The notes under the pieces are model-generated. The model did not search any database and was not told the origin of the DNA. It saw only the letters and a list, made by a program, of their open reading frames with translations. This document shows, one piece after another, positions 55,741 through 64,000 of a DNA stretch of 64,000 nucleotides. This DNA is from Zobellia russellii (GTDB lineage Bacteria; Bacteroidota; Bacteroidia; Flavobacteriales; Flavobacteriaceae), in contig NZ_JACSOI010000006.1 in NCBI RefSeq assembly GCF_018728565.1, positions 62,001-126,000 on the forward strand, given 5' to 3'. Each line of letters starts with the position of its first letter. The stretch's first letter is position 1. A program made the translations under genes and the position numbers.

Positions 55741-56607
55741 CTATTCCTTTTGTTGTGCATACAATGCATCTAGCTTATTAAGGTAATCAAAACTTTTCTT
55801 AACAGCATCCTCTCCTGCAATTTCTAGGGTGGTGTATCCATCAAAACCGATTTTCATCAATTCTTCATAAATACTTTCAATACCGACAATGCCGTCGCCC
55901 AGTGCGATTAAAGACATTCCACACCCGAACATTTTCCCTCTTTGCCCTTGAAATTCAGCTGGCAGATCCTTCCAATGTATGTGTTCTATTTTGGATCCCA
56001 ATTTTTGTATCATCTCTACGGGACTCCCTCCCCCTAGCCAAAGATTTCCGGTATCTAGGTTAAGCCCCAAGGCTTCCGAATCGCACTCGTGCAAAATCTT
56101 CTCCATATGCGCAACGGAATCGGTATACTTCCCATGGGGCTCCAATAGTATTTTTACCCCATAGTCTTTGGCCATTTGCAAGGGCTCGTTAAGCTTTTCC
56201 TTTATAGAAAAAATGGCTTCGGCATCGGTCAAGTTGTGACCGAATGTGGTGTGGGCATCCCCTTCCGTCGTAATCACATGCTTCACCCCAATAGCGGCCG
56301 CCATACGGATCGCTTTTATGATTTGCGAAGTACCATACCTCCACGGTGCGCTCGGATCCAAAAGATTGGCATGGGCACAAACACTTGTAATCTTGACTCC
56401 CCGAGACTCAAAAAGACGTTTGATATCAAAGGCATTGGCATCTAAACTAGCAACGGCATTAAATCCGAAATGGGACCCTAGGCACGCACCATCGGCATTA
56501 TCAGTTACATCGGCATATTCAAAACCCCAATCTTTTATCTGATCCACCTGTTTGTCTAACGTTTGAAATGGATTTATAAGGGCAAAACACCCTACTTTAA
56601 TGGCCAT
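55741..56607 (-). CDS. TIM-barrel sugar isomerase/epimerase-like protein
   Basis: 288 residues, no signal peptide, cytoplasmic. It matches the xylose isomerase-like/AP endonuclease 2 barrel family. The metal-binding set is visible: Glu156 (ILLEPHGKY), Asp185 (GLNLDTGNLW), His211 (IEHIHWKDL) and Glu262 (TTLEIAGED). Family members isomerise or epimerise sugars and inositols, and relatives act on 3-keto sugars or cleave keto-glycosides; the precise substrate cannot be assigned. It sits between DUF6807 and AraC genes in a cluster that also has a heme-containing propeller protein and SusCD, so processing of an oxidised sugar is an attractive but unproven role. Confidence 0.82.
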   Translation of the reverse strand: MAIKVGCFALINPFQTLDKQVDQIKDWGFEYADVTDNADGACLGSHFGFNAVASLDANAFDIKRLFESRGVKITSVCAHANLLDPSAPWRYGTSQIIKAIRMAAAIGVKHVITTEGDAHTTFGHNLTDAEAIFSIKEKLNEPLQMAKDYGVKILLEPHGKYTDSVAHMEKILHECDSEALGLNLDTGNLWLGGGSPVEMIQKLGSKIEHIHWKDLPAEFQGQRGKMFGCGMSLIALGDGIVGIESIYEELMKIGFDGYTTLEIAGEDAVKKSFDYLNKLDALYAQQKE

Positions 56608-56641
56608 ACTATTTGCTTTTTATTTAAAAATATCCGTTTTA

Positions 56642-57640
56642 TTATTTACTTAAATTGATGTAGGATTTGTAATGCTTGCTAATTTTAAGCTTACTTGACT
56701 TATCACCGTGAATCAGAATCCGATATTGGAGTCGCATGCTGTCTCCCGGATAAATGGTCATAGGACCGTGAAACAATGGAGAAGCATTAAAAAAAGCGAA
56801 TTCACCGTCTTTATAGATATACCACGGCACCTCTTCATTTCCATTTTTCGGATGATTGAATATGGCCAAACCCGACAAGCCGTTGGATTGCGCGAAGTTC
56901 CCCGATAAATCCATCCACTTGTCTTTCATACCATGGCCTACAAGTTTATTTTTGGTCTTCCAATCGCTAGCCGTACTAAAAGTATGATCGTGCATGTCGC
57001 GTGCAGCTCGATACGAAAGTCCCCCATAGCCCCCATATTGGGGACCACCATATTTTTTAGGAGGGGTTCGGTCAAAGGTAACCGTGTCTTTTTGACCCGA
57101 CCATTCTCCGGACCAGTCGATGTAGTAAATTCCATGCTTATCAGGGGCAGAAATCTTTAAGGTCCTTTTTTCCAAAAGCATCGGGCTCCCCTCTGTTTTT
57201 GCATAGGAAATGTCAAATTTAACAATGGCCGAGAAGTCTTCGTTTAGTGTTTTCGAAATCTTTCCTACCCTAGCCCTACCCTCTGAAAGACCGGTATTTC
57301 GATCCTCTTCCCAAAAATTCACACCGTTGATATACTTCCACGAAAACCATAAACCGTAATGCCAGGGATGGTCTTCAGGGTGCAACCACACCAGGTTTTG
57401 TCCTTCTACAGTTTTCAATGGGGCAAAATAGGGCTTACCCTTTAACTCATTATAGTTGAGTTTCCACAGTATTTTTGAATTATGTAAAAGTGCCAGCGAT
57501 GTATCGGATTCCTGCCAACTGTAGATAATCACTTTTGTTTTCGTACTTTTCACCGGCGACGGCTTAGGACCGAAATCACATTTCAATGCGACTATCATCC
57601 CCAAAAACAAAACCGAAACCAACGAAACCAAAGCTTTCAT
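56642..57640 (-). CDS. DUF6807 (PmoA-like) exported protein
   Basis: 332 residues with a hydrophobic N-terminus (LVSLVSVLFLGMIVAL) followed by Cys21; the residue before the Cys is Lys, so it is not a good lipobox and a plain signal peptide or anchor is possible. The core matches DUF6807, often named PmoA: VWLHPEDHPWHYGLWFSW with a His-rich HPEDHPWH motif, NGVNFWEED, GGYGGLSYRAARDMHDHTF, GLAIFNHPKNGNE, and FHGPMTIYPGDSMRLQYRI. Despite the name there is no link to methane oxidation here. The fold is a beta-sandwich of unknown activity; the conserved His suggest metal or sugar binding. It starts one base after the end of the heme protein gene. Confidence 0.78.
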   Translation of the reverse strand: MKALVSLVSVLFLGMIVALKCDFGPKPSPVKSTKTKVIIYSWQESDTSLALLHNSKILWKLNYNELKGKPYFAPLKTVEGQNLVWLHPEDHPWHYGLWFSWKYINGVNFWEEDRNTGLSEGRARVGKISKTLNEDFSAIVKFDISYAKTEGSPMLLEKRTLKISAPDKHGIYYIDWSGEWSGQKDTVTFDRTPPKKYGGPQYGGYGGLSYRAARDMHDHTFSTASDWKTKNKLVGHGMKDKWMDLSGNFAQSNGLSGLAIFNHPKNGNEEVPWYIYKDGEFAFFNASPLFHGPMTIYPGDSMRLQYRILIHGDKSSKLKISKHYKSYINLSK

Positions 57641-57641
57641 A

Positions 57642-59279
57642 CTAATACTTCATTTTTAGACTATTCAAATACCCCAATAAGTTTTCGACTTCGTTTTCAC
57701 TCAAGCCCGACAGCAACCCAGTGGGCATAAGAGAACTTCCGACCAATTCTTGAGATTGGATCTCGTCCCTATTTATTCTTAAGACTTGGTTCCCCACGAC
57801 CATAAGTGAAATTTCCTTTTCATTTACGGTGATCATCCTACCATTCAAAACACTTCCATCATTTTTAATCACAGTGTAGGTATCGAAACCCGTCTTAATA
57901 TTCCTTTCCGGTTCATTAATTGATTCCAACAACTGTTCTTTTGACAAGAGCTTTCCGATCCCCATTAAATCAGGACCCAATAAATTATCACTACCATCAA
58001 CGGTATGACAGGTCACACATGCCCTTTCGGTAAAAATTCGTTGTCCCTCCTTTATATTCCCAACAAGCGCCAAAGAATCGTTCTGTGTAGTATCGGGCTG
58101 AACCCAGGGTGCCACGATCAACTTATAGATTTCCCCAATGGGATTTTTGTTCGGGGTATGCATTCTATCCTCAATCCCAAATTGTGCGACGTACAAATTC
58201 CCATCCTTTCCGAATTCAACATCAGAAACTTTTGGCATTTTATCGACGACACTAAATTCTTGTACATCATAACCCCCAGAATTATTTAATGTCAACCTTA
58301 CTCGAGAAACCCCGCCTTCTTCCCATTGCCCATCAGGGCCATAAAGAGCGATAAACAAATCTCCCGCCGTACCACCAAAATCATTATCTTCTTTATTAAA
58401 GGTAATTCCAGTGGGCGCAAAACCTGTTTTGATCTTTAGTATTGGCTCGGTAATAGGAGGGTGATTGGGGAATTTCGGTAAATTATTACCGTAAAAACTA
58501 TCTTTCTTCGCCCAATTCAACTCTTCGTATTTGTTCTCATTCCCCCTGTTGTCGGAAAAAAACAAATGCCCATTGGTATTGAACTCCATACCATAGGCGA
58601 ACCGCAATCCGGAAGCGAACCTCTCATAAGACTTACCATCAGGAGCAATTTTCAAAATAGAACCCCTCAGGCCTTCCGGGTCTTTCGCCGGCTTACTATT
58701 CCAAGAATCGGTACATAAAATTGCATATATATATCCTTCTGGACCAACTTCAAGACCAAAGGTCCAATCAAATGGATGCAAGGTATAAGGGAAATCTGAA
58801 AAGAAGGTATTACTTGTATTGGCTACCCCATCCCCATCCGTATCTTCGTATACCCGTATTTCTTGGGTTGTGCCTACATAAAGCTTGTTTTCCTTAAATA
58901 TCATGGATGTGGGATATCGCAACCCATCATCCTTTACATCACAAAACAATTTTGCCTCATCTTCCAAGCCATCACCATCGGTATCTTGAAGCGAATAGAT
59001 TTCACCCGTGTAATTAGCGGCATACATAACACCATCGGGACCAATAGCTACATTAGTGGGGTTCCACAAGGGAACACCCTTGTCTATCGGCAACTTGACG
59101 GCAGCATAATGCCCAAAAACCTTTACGGAGGTATCCGTATGTTTCTTCACCAGCTCCTCCCATTCCTTGGCTTTAGCTTCAGCCATACCATCGGGTTTGT
59201 TCTTTATTTCGCCACAGGAACCAAATAACAATATCGAGCCTAGACTTAAAAAAGTTAGTCTCTTTAGATTAAAATCCAT
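57642..59279 (-). CDS. Beta-propeller and c-type cytochrome lipoprotein
   Basis: A 545-residue lipoprotein (FGSC, Cys22). Residues 50-395 form a beta-propeller of the sorbosone/glucose dehydrogenase type (VAIGPDGVMYAANYTGEIYSL, SMIFKENKLYVGTTQEIRVY, YGMEFNTNGHLFFSDNRGNE, FAPTGITFNKEDNDFGG), with Asp-rich calcium loops (DTDGDGLEDE). A C-terminal mono-heme cytochrome c has RACVTCHTVDG (Cys421, Cys424, His425) and Met518 (SSLMPTG) as likely distal ligand. This is the architecture called PVC-type heme-binding CxxCH protein. It probably oxidises a sugar or passes electrons in the periplasm; substrate and electron acceptor are unknown. It heads the enzyme group after SusCD, with a 203-base gap to SusD. 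Confidence 0.85.
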   Translation of the reverse strand: MDFNLKRLTFLSLGSILLFGSCGEIKNKPDGMAEAKAKEWEELVKKHTDTSVKVFGHYAAVKLPIDKGVPLWNPTNVAIGPDGVMYAANYTGEIYSLQDTDGDGLEDEAKLFCDVKDDGLRYPTSMIFKENKLYVGTTQEIRVYEDTDGDGVANTSNTFFSDFPYTLHPFDWTFGLEVGPEGYIYAILCTDSWNSKPAKDPEGLRGSILKIAPDGKSYERFASGLRFAYGMEFNTNGHLFFSDNRGNENKYEELNWAKKDSFYGNNLPKFPNHPPITEPILKIKTGFAPTGITFNKEDNDFGGTAGDLFIALYGPDGQWEEGGVSRVRLTLNNSGGYDVQEFSVVDKMPKVSDVEFGKDGNLYVAQFGIEDRMHTPNKNPIGEIYKLIVAPWVQPDTTQNDSLALVGNIKEGQRIFTERACVTCHTVDGSDNLLGPDLMGIGKLLSKEQLLESINEPERNIKTGFDTYTVIKNDGSVLNGRMITVNEKEISLMVVGNQVLRINRDEIQSQELVGSSLMPTGLLSGLSENEVENLLGYLNSLKMKY

Positions 59280-59482
59280 TCTTTACGTATCAATATTTAC
59301 AGTGTAATGTAAAAACTTTAACCTACACATATGTTCAATAAATAGCGTCACGATATATTGCACATTTATGTTCTTCCTTAGACAATTATAAAATATCATC
59401 GAAAAAAGGCTGTCAATATATCTTATTCCGCTCTTGGACTAGGCCAACGCTATTTTCTATATCATTTAGTAGAAAAATAAAA

Positions 59483-61036
59483 TCAATAACCTGGATTTTG
59501 AGTCAAATTCGGATTCGCATCCAATTCAACCTGTGGTATTGGAAAAAGTTTTCTGATAGGATCGTTCTCCAATTTAAACTGCCACGGATCGTTCCATTTT
59601 CCAAACCGAATCAAGTCTGTCCTTCTATGGGCTTCGAAAAGAAATTCCTTGCCCAATTCTTCCAACAACAGATCTAAATCTAGACTTACCAACGGCTCCT
59701 CTGGCTCGAAAGCCCTTGCCCTCACCGCGTTAATATCGGTAAGTGCATTCGTCTCATTACCCGTTCTTAGATATGCTTCGGCGCGCATGGTGTAAGCTTC
59801 GGTGAAACGAATTATAATAAAATCATTGCCAGCTGCCCCCCCAGATATGTTAGGATCTTCGGACCATTTTAGTAGGCGTGCACCATCAAAGAAACCTGTT
59901 CTATTGATGTCAGTTAAATCACGGTTATGTACCACGGGCTCAACCTCACCCGTAATTATATTTCCTGTTGTCACAACGTTACCACTATCATCTTTCAAAG
60001 TATCTACCACGATTACATCAAACCTTGCATCGTCTTCTAGATAAGAATTTACCAAATCGGCAGTTACAACAAAGCCACCCCAAGGATTTGTATTCTTAAA
60101 GGAAGGATGAACGTTCAAAGACAAATTATTGATATTATTTCCCGCCCCTCCGACATTGGAATAACGGGTCACAAAGACTGCCTCAGGGTTATCCAATTCA
60201 TATGCCGGGTTAAAAATATCAAGATAGTTATCCATTAACGAATAAACACCTGAATTGATTACCTCTGTAGTAAGAGCCACTACCTTTTGCAAATCCGCAT
60301 CGGAAAAACTACCTGTTTCAAAATAGATGTTCGCATTTAAATACATCCTTGCAAGAAGCATTTGGGCCGCCCCCTTTGTTGCACGCCCAAAATTTTCGCC
60401 AATCTGTTGAGTTGGGAGAAGCGGAATAACCTCATTCAATTCATCAACAACGAACTGGGCCACTTGTTTTCTATTCGAAGCCCCCTCATTTGACGGCAAC
60501 TCATCTGTATTGGTCAATGGTTGGGTAACAATAGGAACATTACCATACAGGTCGACCAAATTTGCATAGAAAAAGGCTCTTAGAAAACGCGTTTCGGCAA
60601 TTAATTGTTCTTTTGAATCAAAAACCGCATCAGAATTATCTAAATTGTAAAGAAAGGAGTTGGCTCGGGCAATCGCGGAAAACAAACTTTTATACGTTGA
60701 GGTAATACTACTATGCTGAGGGGTCCAATTGTGTTCTGCCAAGCGCAACCACAGGCCCCCATCTTCCCAACCCCATCCCGGTCTTGCCGGCACTACGATT
60801 TCATCAGAGGTAACCTCTGAAATACCACGAATATTTCGCTCATTGTAAAATCCCCTTAAAGATGCATACACCGGTACTAGGCCCGTAACAGCCTCACTTT
60901 CATTTCTAAAAAAGGTTTCCGGCGTTACAACTCCAAAGGTATCCTCGTCAAGATCAGTACACGATATTGGCAGAAAAAACATAGAAAGCACAAGTACTCC
61001 TGTTATTTTCATTATTCTTCTTGCTGAATTGTTCAT
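59483..61036 (-). CDS. SusD/RagB family outer-membrane lipoprotein
   Basis: A 517-residue lipoprotein (FLPISC, Cys26); an in-frame ATG eight codons later (MKITGVLVLS) would also give a valid signal. SusD features: TPETFFRNESEAVTGLVPVYASL, LIAETRFLRAFFYANLVDLYGNVPI, IRFTEAYTMRAEAYLRTGNE, LTDINAVRARAF, LGKEFLFEAHRRTDLIRFGKW and a final TQNPGY. It lies 50 bases downstream of its SusC. It captures the ligand of the region D transporter. Confidence 0.93.
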   Translation of the reverse strand: MNNSARRIMKITGVLVLSMFFLPISCTDLDEDTFGVVTPETFFRNESEAVTGLVPVYASLRGFYNERNIRGISEVTSDEIVVPARPGWGWEDGGLWLRLAEHNWTPQHSSITSTYKSLFSAIARANSFLYNLDNSDAVFDSKEQLIAETRFLRAFFYANLVDLYGNVPIVTQPLTNTDELPSNEGASNRKQVAQFVVDELNEVIPLLPTQQIGENFGRATKGAAQMLLARMYLNANIYFETGSFSDADLQKVVALTTEVINSGVYSLMDNYLDIFNPAYELDNPEAVFVTRYSNVGGAGNNINNLSLNVHPSFKNTNPWGGFVVTADLVNSYLEDDARFDVIVVDTLKDDSGNVVTTGNIITGEVEPVVHNRDLTDINRTGFFDGARLLKWSEDPNISGGAAGNDFIIIRFTEAYTMRAEAYLRTGNETNALTDINAVRARAFEPEEPLVSLDLDLLLEELGKEFLFEAHRRTDLIRFGKWNDPWQFKLENDPIRKLFPIPQVELDANPNLTQNPGY

Positions 61037-61086
61037 AATATTTAGCTGTATTTAGTTTAATCAATTGTAGTTGCCTTCTTAACCTT

Positions 61087-64000
61087 CTATAGCGTGAACT
61101 GAAGACCAATATTAATGGTTCTAGCCAATGGATATCCATTAGTATCTACCCCAATGGTAGGGAGCCCTGCCGGAGTTTCTCCCCCTAAGTTCGAAACATT
61201 TACTTCTGGATTGAAACCTGAATAATTTGTTATGATAAATGCATTTTGAACCGTTACATAAAGTCTTCCTGCTTTTAACCATTGAATATTATCAGCTGAA
61301 AGTTTATAGCCTAAGGTAAGGTTTGACATTTTCAAGAAATCACCACTTTCGATTATACCGCTATGAAACACCCTTGGTTCACCGAGCGCCGGGTATTGAG
61401 CACCTGTATTTTCCGGAGTCCAATAATCCGCATAGTCCCTAAAAGTATTCGTTGCCCCTACCGTTCGCAACTCCAAACGCTGCACATATAGCATATCTAT
61501 TCCTAATCGGGCTTGCATAAAGAATGAGAAATCCCAGTTTTTATATTTAAAGGAATTATTGAGCCCCAAGATCAAGTCAGGCTGGGCACTCCCTATTATT
61601 TCTCGATCTTCACCATCGGTATCACCGTCTCCATCAACATCCTTAAACTGTTCTTTACCTGTAGCGGGGTCGACTCCCGTAAACACCCTTCCGTAGAAAG
61701 ATCCAAGTTCCTCGCCCACCCTAAGTATCTGTGTTGTAGTACCACTTAAACCAGCGCCGGAAATTCCACCACTAATTACATCCGCATTATTGTTCGCCAA
61801 TCGTAATATCTCGTTTTTGTTATGCGACAAATTAAAGTCCGTTGACCACGTAAACTCCTCACGATTGATATTTAAACTACTCAAAGAAAACTCAATACCC
61901 TGATTTCTAACCTCCCCAATGTTCACTAATCGAGTAGAGGCGACCGAGGGTGAAGGCAAGGCCGCTTCCAACAAAAGGCCATCCGTATCTTTTCTATACA
62001 TATCTATACTTCCTGAAATCCTACCATCAAAAAAACCAAAATCGAGGCCTAGATTAGTAGAAGTAGTTTCTTCCCAAGTTAAACTTTCATTACCAACATT
62101 GTTTTGGGCAATACCAGTTAAAAAGACACTGCCTATTTCAGCATTAAAACTGTTTCCTGCGGGACCAAAAGTATTTAACGATCGGTTTGAAGGAATTTCT
62201 TGACTCCCCGTAACTCCCCATCCTAATCGTAATTTTAAATCGCTAACCACCTCGCTGTCGGTTAAGAAACCTTCCTCTGAAATTCTCCAAGCAGCGGAAA
62301 TAGACGGGAAATTTCCCCATTTATTGTTTTCACTAAAACGGGTGGAACCATCCTTTCTATAGGTTGCTGTAAATAGAAATTTATCATTATAGCTATAGTT
62401 GGCCCTAAATATCCCTGAAATCAAACGGTTTTTTGTCCATGTTGAAAAGGGAGGGTTTGCACTAAACCCTCCGGATTCCCCTAGTCCCAAGTTATAAAAG
62501 GAAATAGCATCTGTTGGAAACCCAGTTCCTGTAGCCCCGAAAGCTTCAAAAATGAAATCTTGATAGGAATATCCCAAAAGGGCATTCAGTCGATGATTCT
62601 CGCCAAATTGCTTATCATACTTAAAAAACACCTCGCCAAGAATACTAGACCTGGTTCTTTGCCTGATATCGGCCCTTCCACCTGTTCGCTCTCCCGTTCG
62701 CGTAGTTGTTGGGTTATATGAGGTTCTTTTTCCTATATTTCTATCACCGCCGAACCTACCTTCCAATTCCAATGATTCCGTTAGCGACAAGCTAACCACC
62801 AAATTACCTAACACCCTAGATGCCTGAGTATTATCAGCAATACCCAATACTGCTACCGGATTATCCGTAGTCAATAAAGAACTCGGAAAAAATGTTCCAT
62901 CCGGATTAAAAACTGGATCAGATGGAGGTGCCTTTAATGCATTATTTATTACACCTCCATCTCCTGAAGTTCCTGCAGAACCTGCAGCCAAGTTTGCAAG
63001 ATCGGAATATGAACCTAACAGATTAATCGAAATCTTTAGTTTATCATTCAAACTTTTATGGTTCAATTTTATTCTACTCGTGAGTCTTTCAATTCCCGAA
63101 TTTTTCACAATACCCTCTTGATCAAAATAACCCACCGACGCACTATATGACGAACTCTCACTACCTCCTGAAACAGAAAGCGTGTGACTATGCGAAATGG
63201 CACTTCTTGTTACCTCATCAAACCAATCAGTTCTAGCAGCGGTATTCGGATCAATCGTACCAGGCGTAATCTTATTCGTTTCTTCAATAAATTCTTCCGG
63301 ACTGAATATATCTAAAGTGTTTATCGCTTGTGAAACTCCGGTAAACCCCTCATAATTCACTTGCATTCTTCCCGCAGAACCCTTCTTTGTAGTTATTATA
63401 ACTACGCCATTAGCTCCTCGAGAACCGTAAATTGCGGTGGCAGACGCATCCTTTAAGATATCGATAGACTCAATATCAGCCGGATTTATCATACTCAACG
63501 GATTTGAAGCTGAAGTTCGTGTGGTAGACAGTGAACTACCCGGGTCAATTGCGCCATTATCAATTGGAAAACCATCGATTACATACAATGGCTCATTGCT
63601 GGCCGTGATTGAAGTCCCCCCTCTAATCCTGACATTGGCACCAGCACCGGGGGCACTTGAAACATTGGAAATATTCACCCCGGCGACCCTACCTCTTAAC
63701 AGCTCTTCGGGCCCCACTACCGAGCCTTGATTAAAATCTTCCGCTTTTAACGATCCGACAGCACCGGTAACGTCTTTTTTTCTTTGTGTACCGTACCCAA
63801 TAACTACAACATCTTCCAATTGAGTAACATCAGATTCTAGCCGCACATCAATATTCGACCTATTGTTCACCTCAATTTCAATGGTCTGAAATCCTAAATA
63901 TGAAAAAATAAGCGTAGAAGAAGCATCGGCGGTAATTTCATAATCCCCATCAAAATTAGTGGTTGTTCCACTTGTTCCTCCTTTGACTACAATACTAACT
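61087..64000 (-). CDS. SusC/RagA-type TonB-dependent transporter, 5' end cut by window
   Basis: The reading frame stays open to the right edge; the gene's beginning (signal peptide and first strands) is outside the window. The visible part starts within the carboxypeptidase-regulatory-like domain (GTTTNFDGDYEITADASS, IFSYLGFQTIEIEV), followed by the TonB box LEDVVVIGYGTQRKKD, the plug (ELLRGRVAGVNISNVSSAPG, ILKDASATAIYGSRGANGVV) and the barrel, ending in RTINIGLQFTL. A GTG inside this frame at 63870 should not be taken as the start. It probably imports the substrate of region D together with the SusD 50 bases downstream. Whether it has an STN domain cannot be seen. Confidence 0.93.
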   Translation of the reverse strand, partial: VSIVVKGGTSGTTTNFDGDYEITADASSTLIFSYLGFQTIEIEVNNRSNIDVRLESDVTQLEDVVVIGYGTQRKKDVTGAVGSLKAEDFNQGSVVGPEELLRGRVAGVNISNVSSAPGAGANVRIRGGTSITASNEPLYVIDGFPIDNGAIDPGSSLSTTRTSASNPLSMINPADIESIDILKDASATAIYGSRGANGVVIITTKKGSAGRMQVNYEGFTGVSQAINTLDIFSPEEFIEETNKITPGTIDPNTAARTDWFDEVTRSAISHSHTLSVSGGSESSSYSASVGYFDQEGIVKNSGIERLTSRIKLNHKSLNDKLKISINLLGSYSDLANLAAGSAGTSGDGGVINNALKAPPSDPVFNPDGTFFPSSLLTTDNPVAVLGIADNTQASRVLGNLVVSLSLTESLELEGRFGGDRNIGKRTSYNPTTTRTGERTGGRADIRQRTRSSILGEVFFKYDKQFGENHRLNALLGYSYQDFIFEAFGATGTGFPTDAISFYNLGLGESGGFSANPPFSTWTKNRLISGIFRANYSYNDKFLFTATYRKDGSTRFSENNKWGNFPSISAAWRISEEGFLTDSEVVSDLKLRLGWGVTGSQEIPSNRSLNTFGPAGNSFNAEIGSVFLTGIAQNNVGNESLTWEETTSTNLGLDFGFFDGRISGSIDMYRKDTDGLLLEAALPSPSVASTRLVNIGEVRNQGIEFSLSSLNINREEFTWSTDFNLSHNKNEILRLANNNADVISGGISGAGLSGTTTQILRVGEELGSFYGRVFTGVDPATGKEQFKDVDGDGDTDGEDREIIGSAQPDLILGLNNSFKYKNWDFSFFMQARLGIDMLYVQRLELRTVGATNTFRDYADYWTPENTGAQYPALGEPRVFHSGIIESGDFLKMSNLTLGYKLSADNIQWLKAGRLYVTVQNAFIITNYSGFNPEVNVSNLGGETPAGLPTIGVDTNGYPLARTINIGLQFTL

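Noticed and set aside
61087-63870. A SusC start at a GTG at 63870.
   Set aside because: The frame continues upstream through a clear carboxypeptidase-regulatory-like domain to the window edge, so the true start lies outside.

Overview
The window looks like chromosomal DNA of a member of Bacteroidota, most likely a marine Flavobacteriaceae. The evidence is three sets of SusC/SusD outer-membrane glycan importers (four SusC-SusD pairs), a hybrid two-component regulator (HTCS), an ECF sigma/FecR pair with an STN-containing SusC, SusD-type lipoproteins ending in NPGY/NPGW-like motifs, and many signal-peptidase II lipoboxes. Genus cannot be fixed from the sequence. No rRNA, tRNA, CRISPR array, insertion sequence or phage gene was seen. 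Nearly the whole window is coding for carbohydrate uptake and breakdown.

Region A (1-20310, fucose-oriented hydrolase operon and its sensor). Reading leftwards from 15438 on the minus strand: two GH3 beta-glycosidases, a GH95 alpha-L-fucosidase/galactosidase, two GH29 fucosidases, a parallel beta-helix protein resembling GH141, two tandem divergent GH29-like proteins with discoidin-like C-termini, and the first 53 codons of another beta-helix protein cut by the window edge. Three of these genes are tightly coupled (ATGA and TAATG overlaps). Divergent from this operon is a 1362-residue HTCS sensor/regulator. No sulfatase is present in the window.

Region B (20352-32840). A convergent minus-strand transport operon, read from 32840: a multi-module FISUMP lipoprotein, SusC, SusD, a second divergent SusC, a second SusD, and a DUF1735-type lipoprotein, ending in a clear intrinsic terminator at 20285-20310. 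It is the probable import module for the products released by region A, with the HTCS lying between the two operons.

Region C (33464-47126). A second locus under different control. On the minus strand from 46040: a 1102-residue cytoplasmic DUF5107/TPR protein, an ECF sigma factor, a FecR anti-sigma factor, an STN-SusC, a SusD, a strong hairpin terminator, then a GH97. A divergent AraC-type regulator starts at 46251.

Region D (47969-64000). A third locus on the minus strand from the right edge: SusC (5' end cut by the window), SusD, a beta-propeller/cytochrome c lipoprotein, a DUF6807 (PmoA-like) protein, a TIM-barrel sugar isomerase/epimerase-like protein, an AraC regulator, and two giant paralogous FG-GAP/ASPIC-UnbV lipoproteins. 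It contains SusCD uptake but no recognisable glycoside hydrolase; instead it has a heme protein and an isomerase-like enzyme. I think this is the least understood part of the window and the best candidate for an undescribed system, possibly an oxidation-based route for handling sugars or glycosides (inference).
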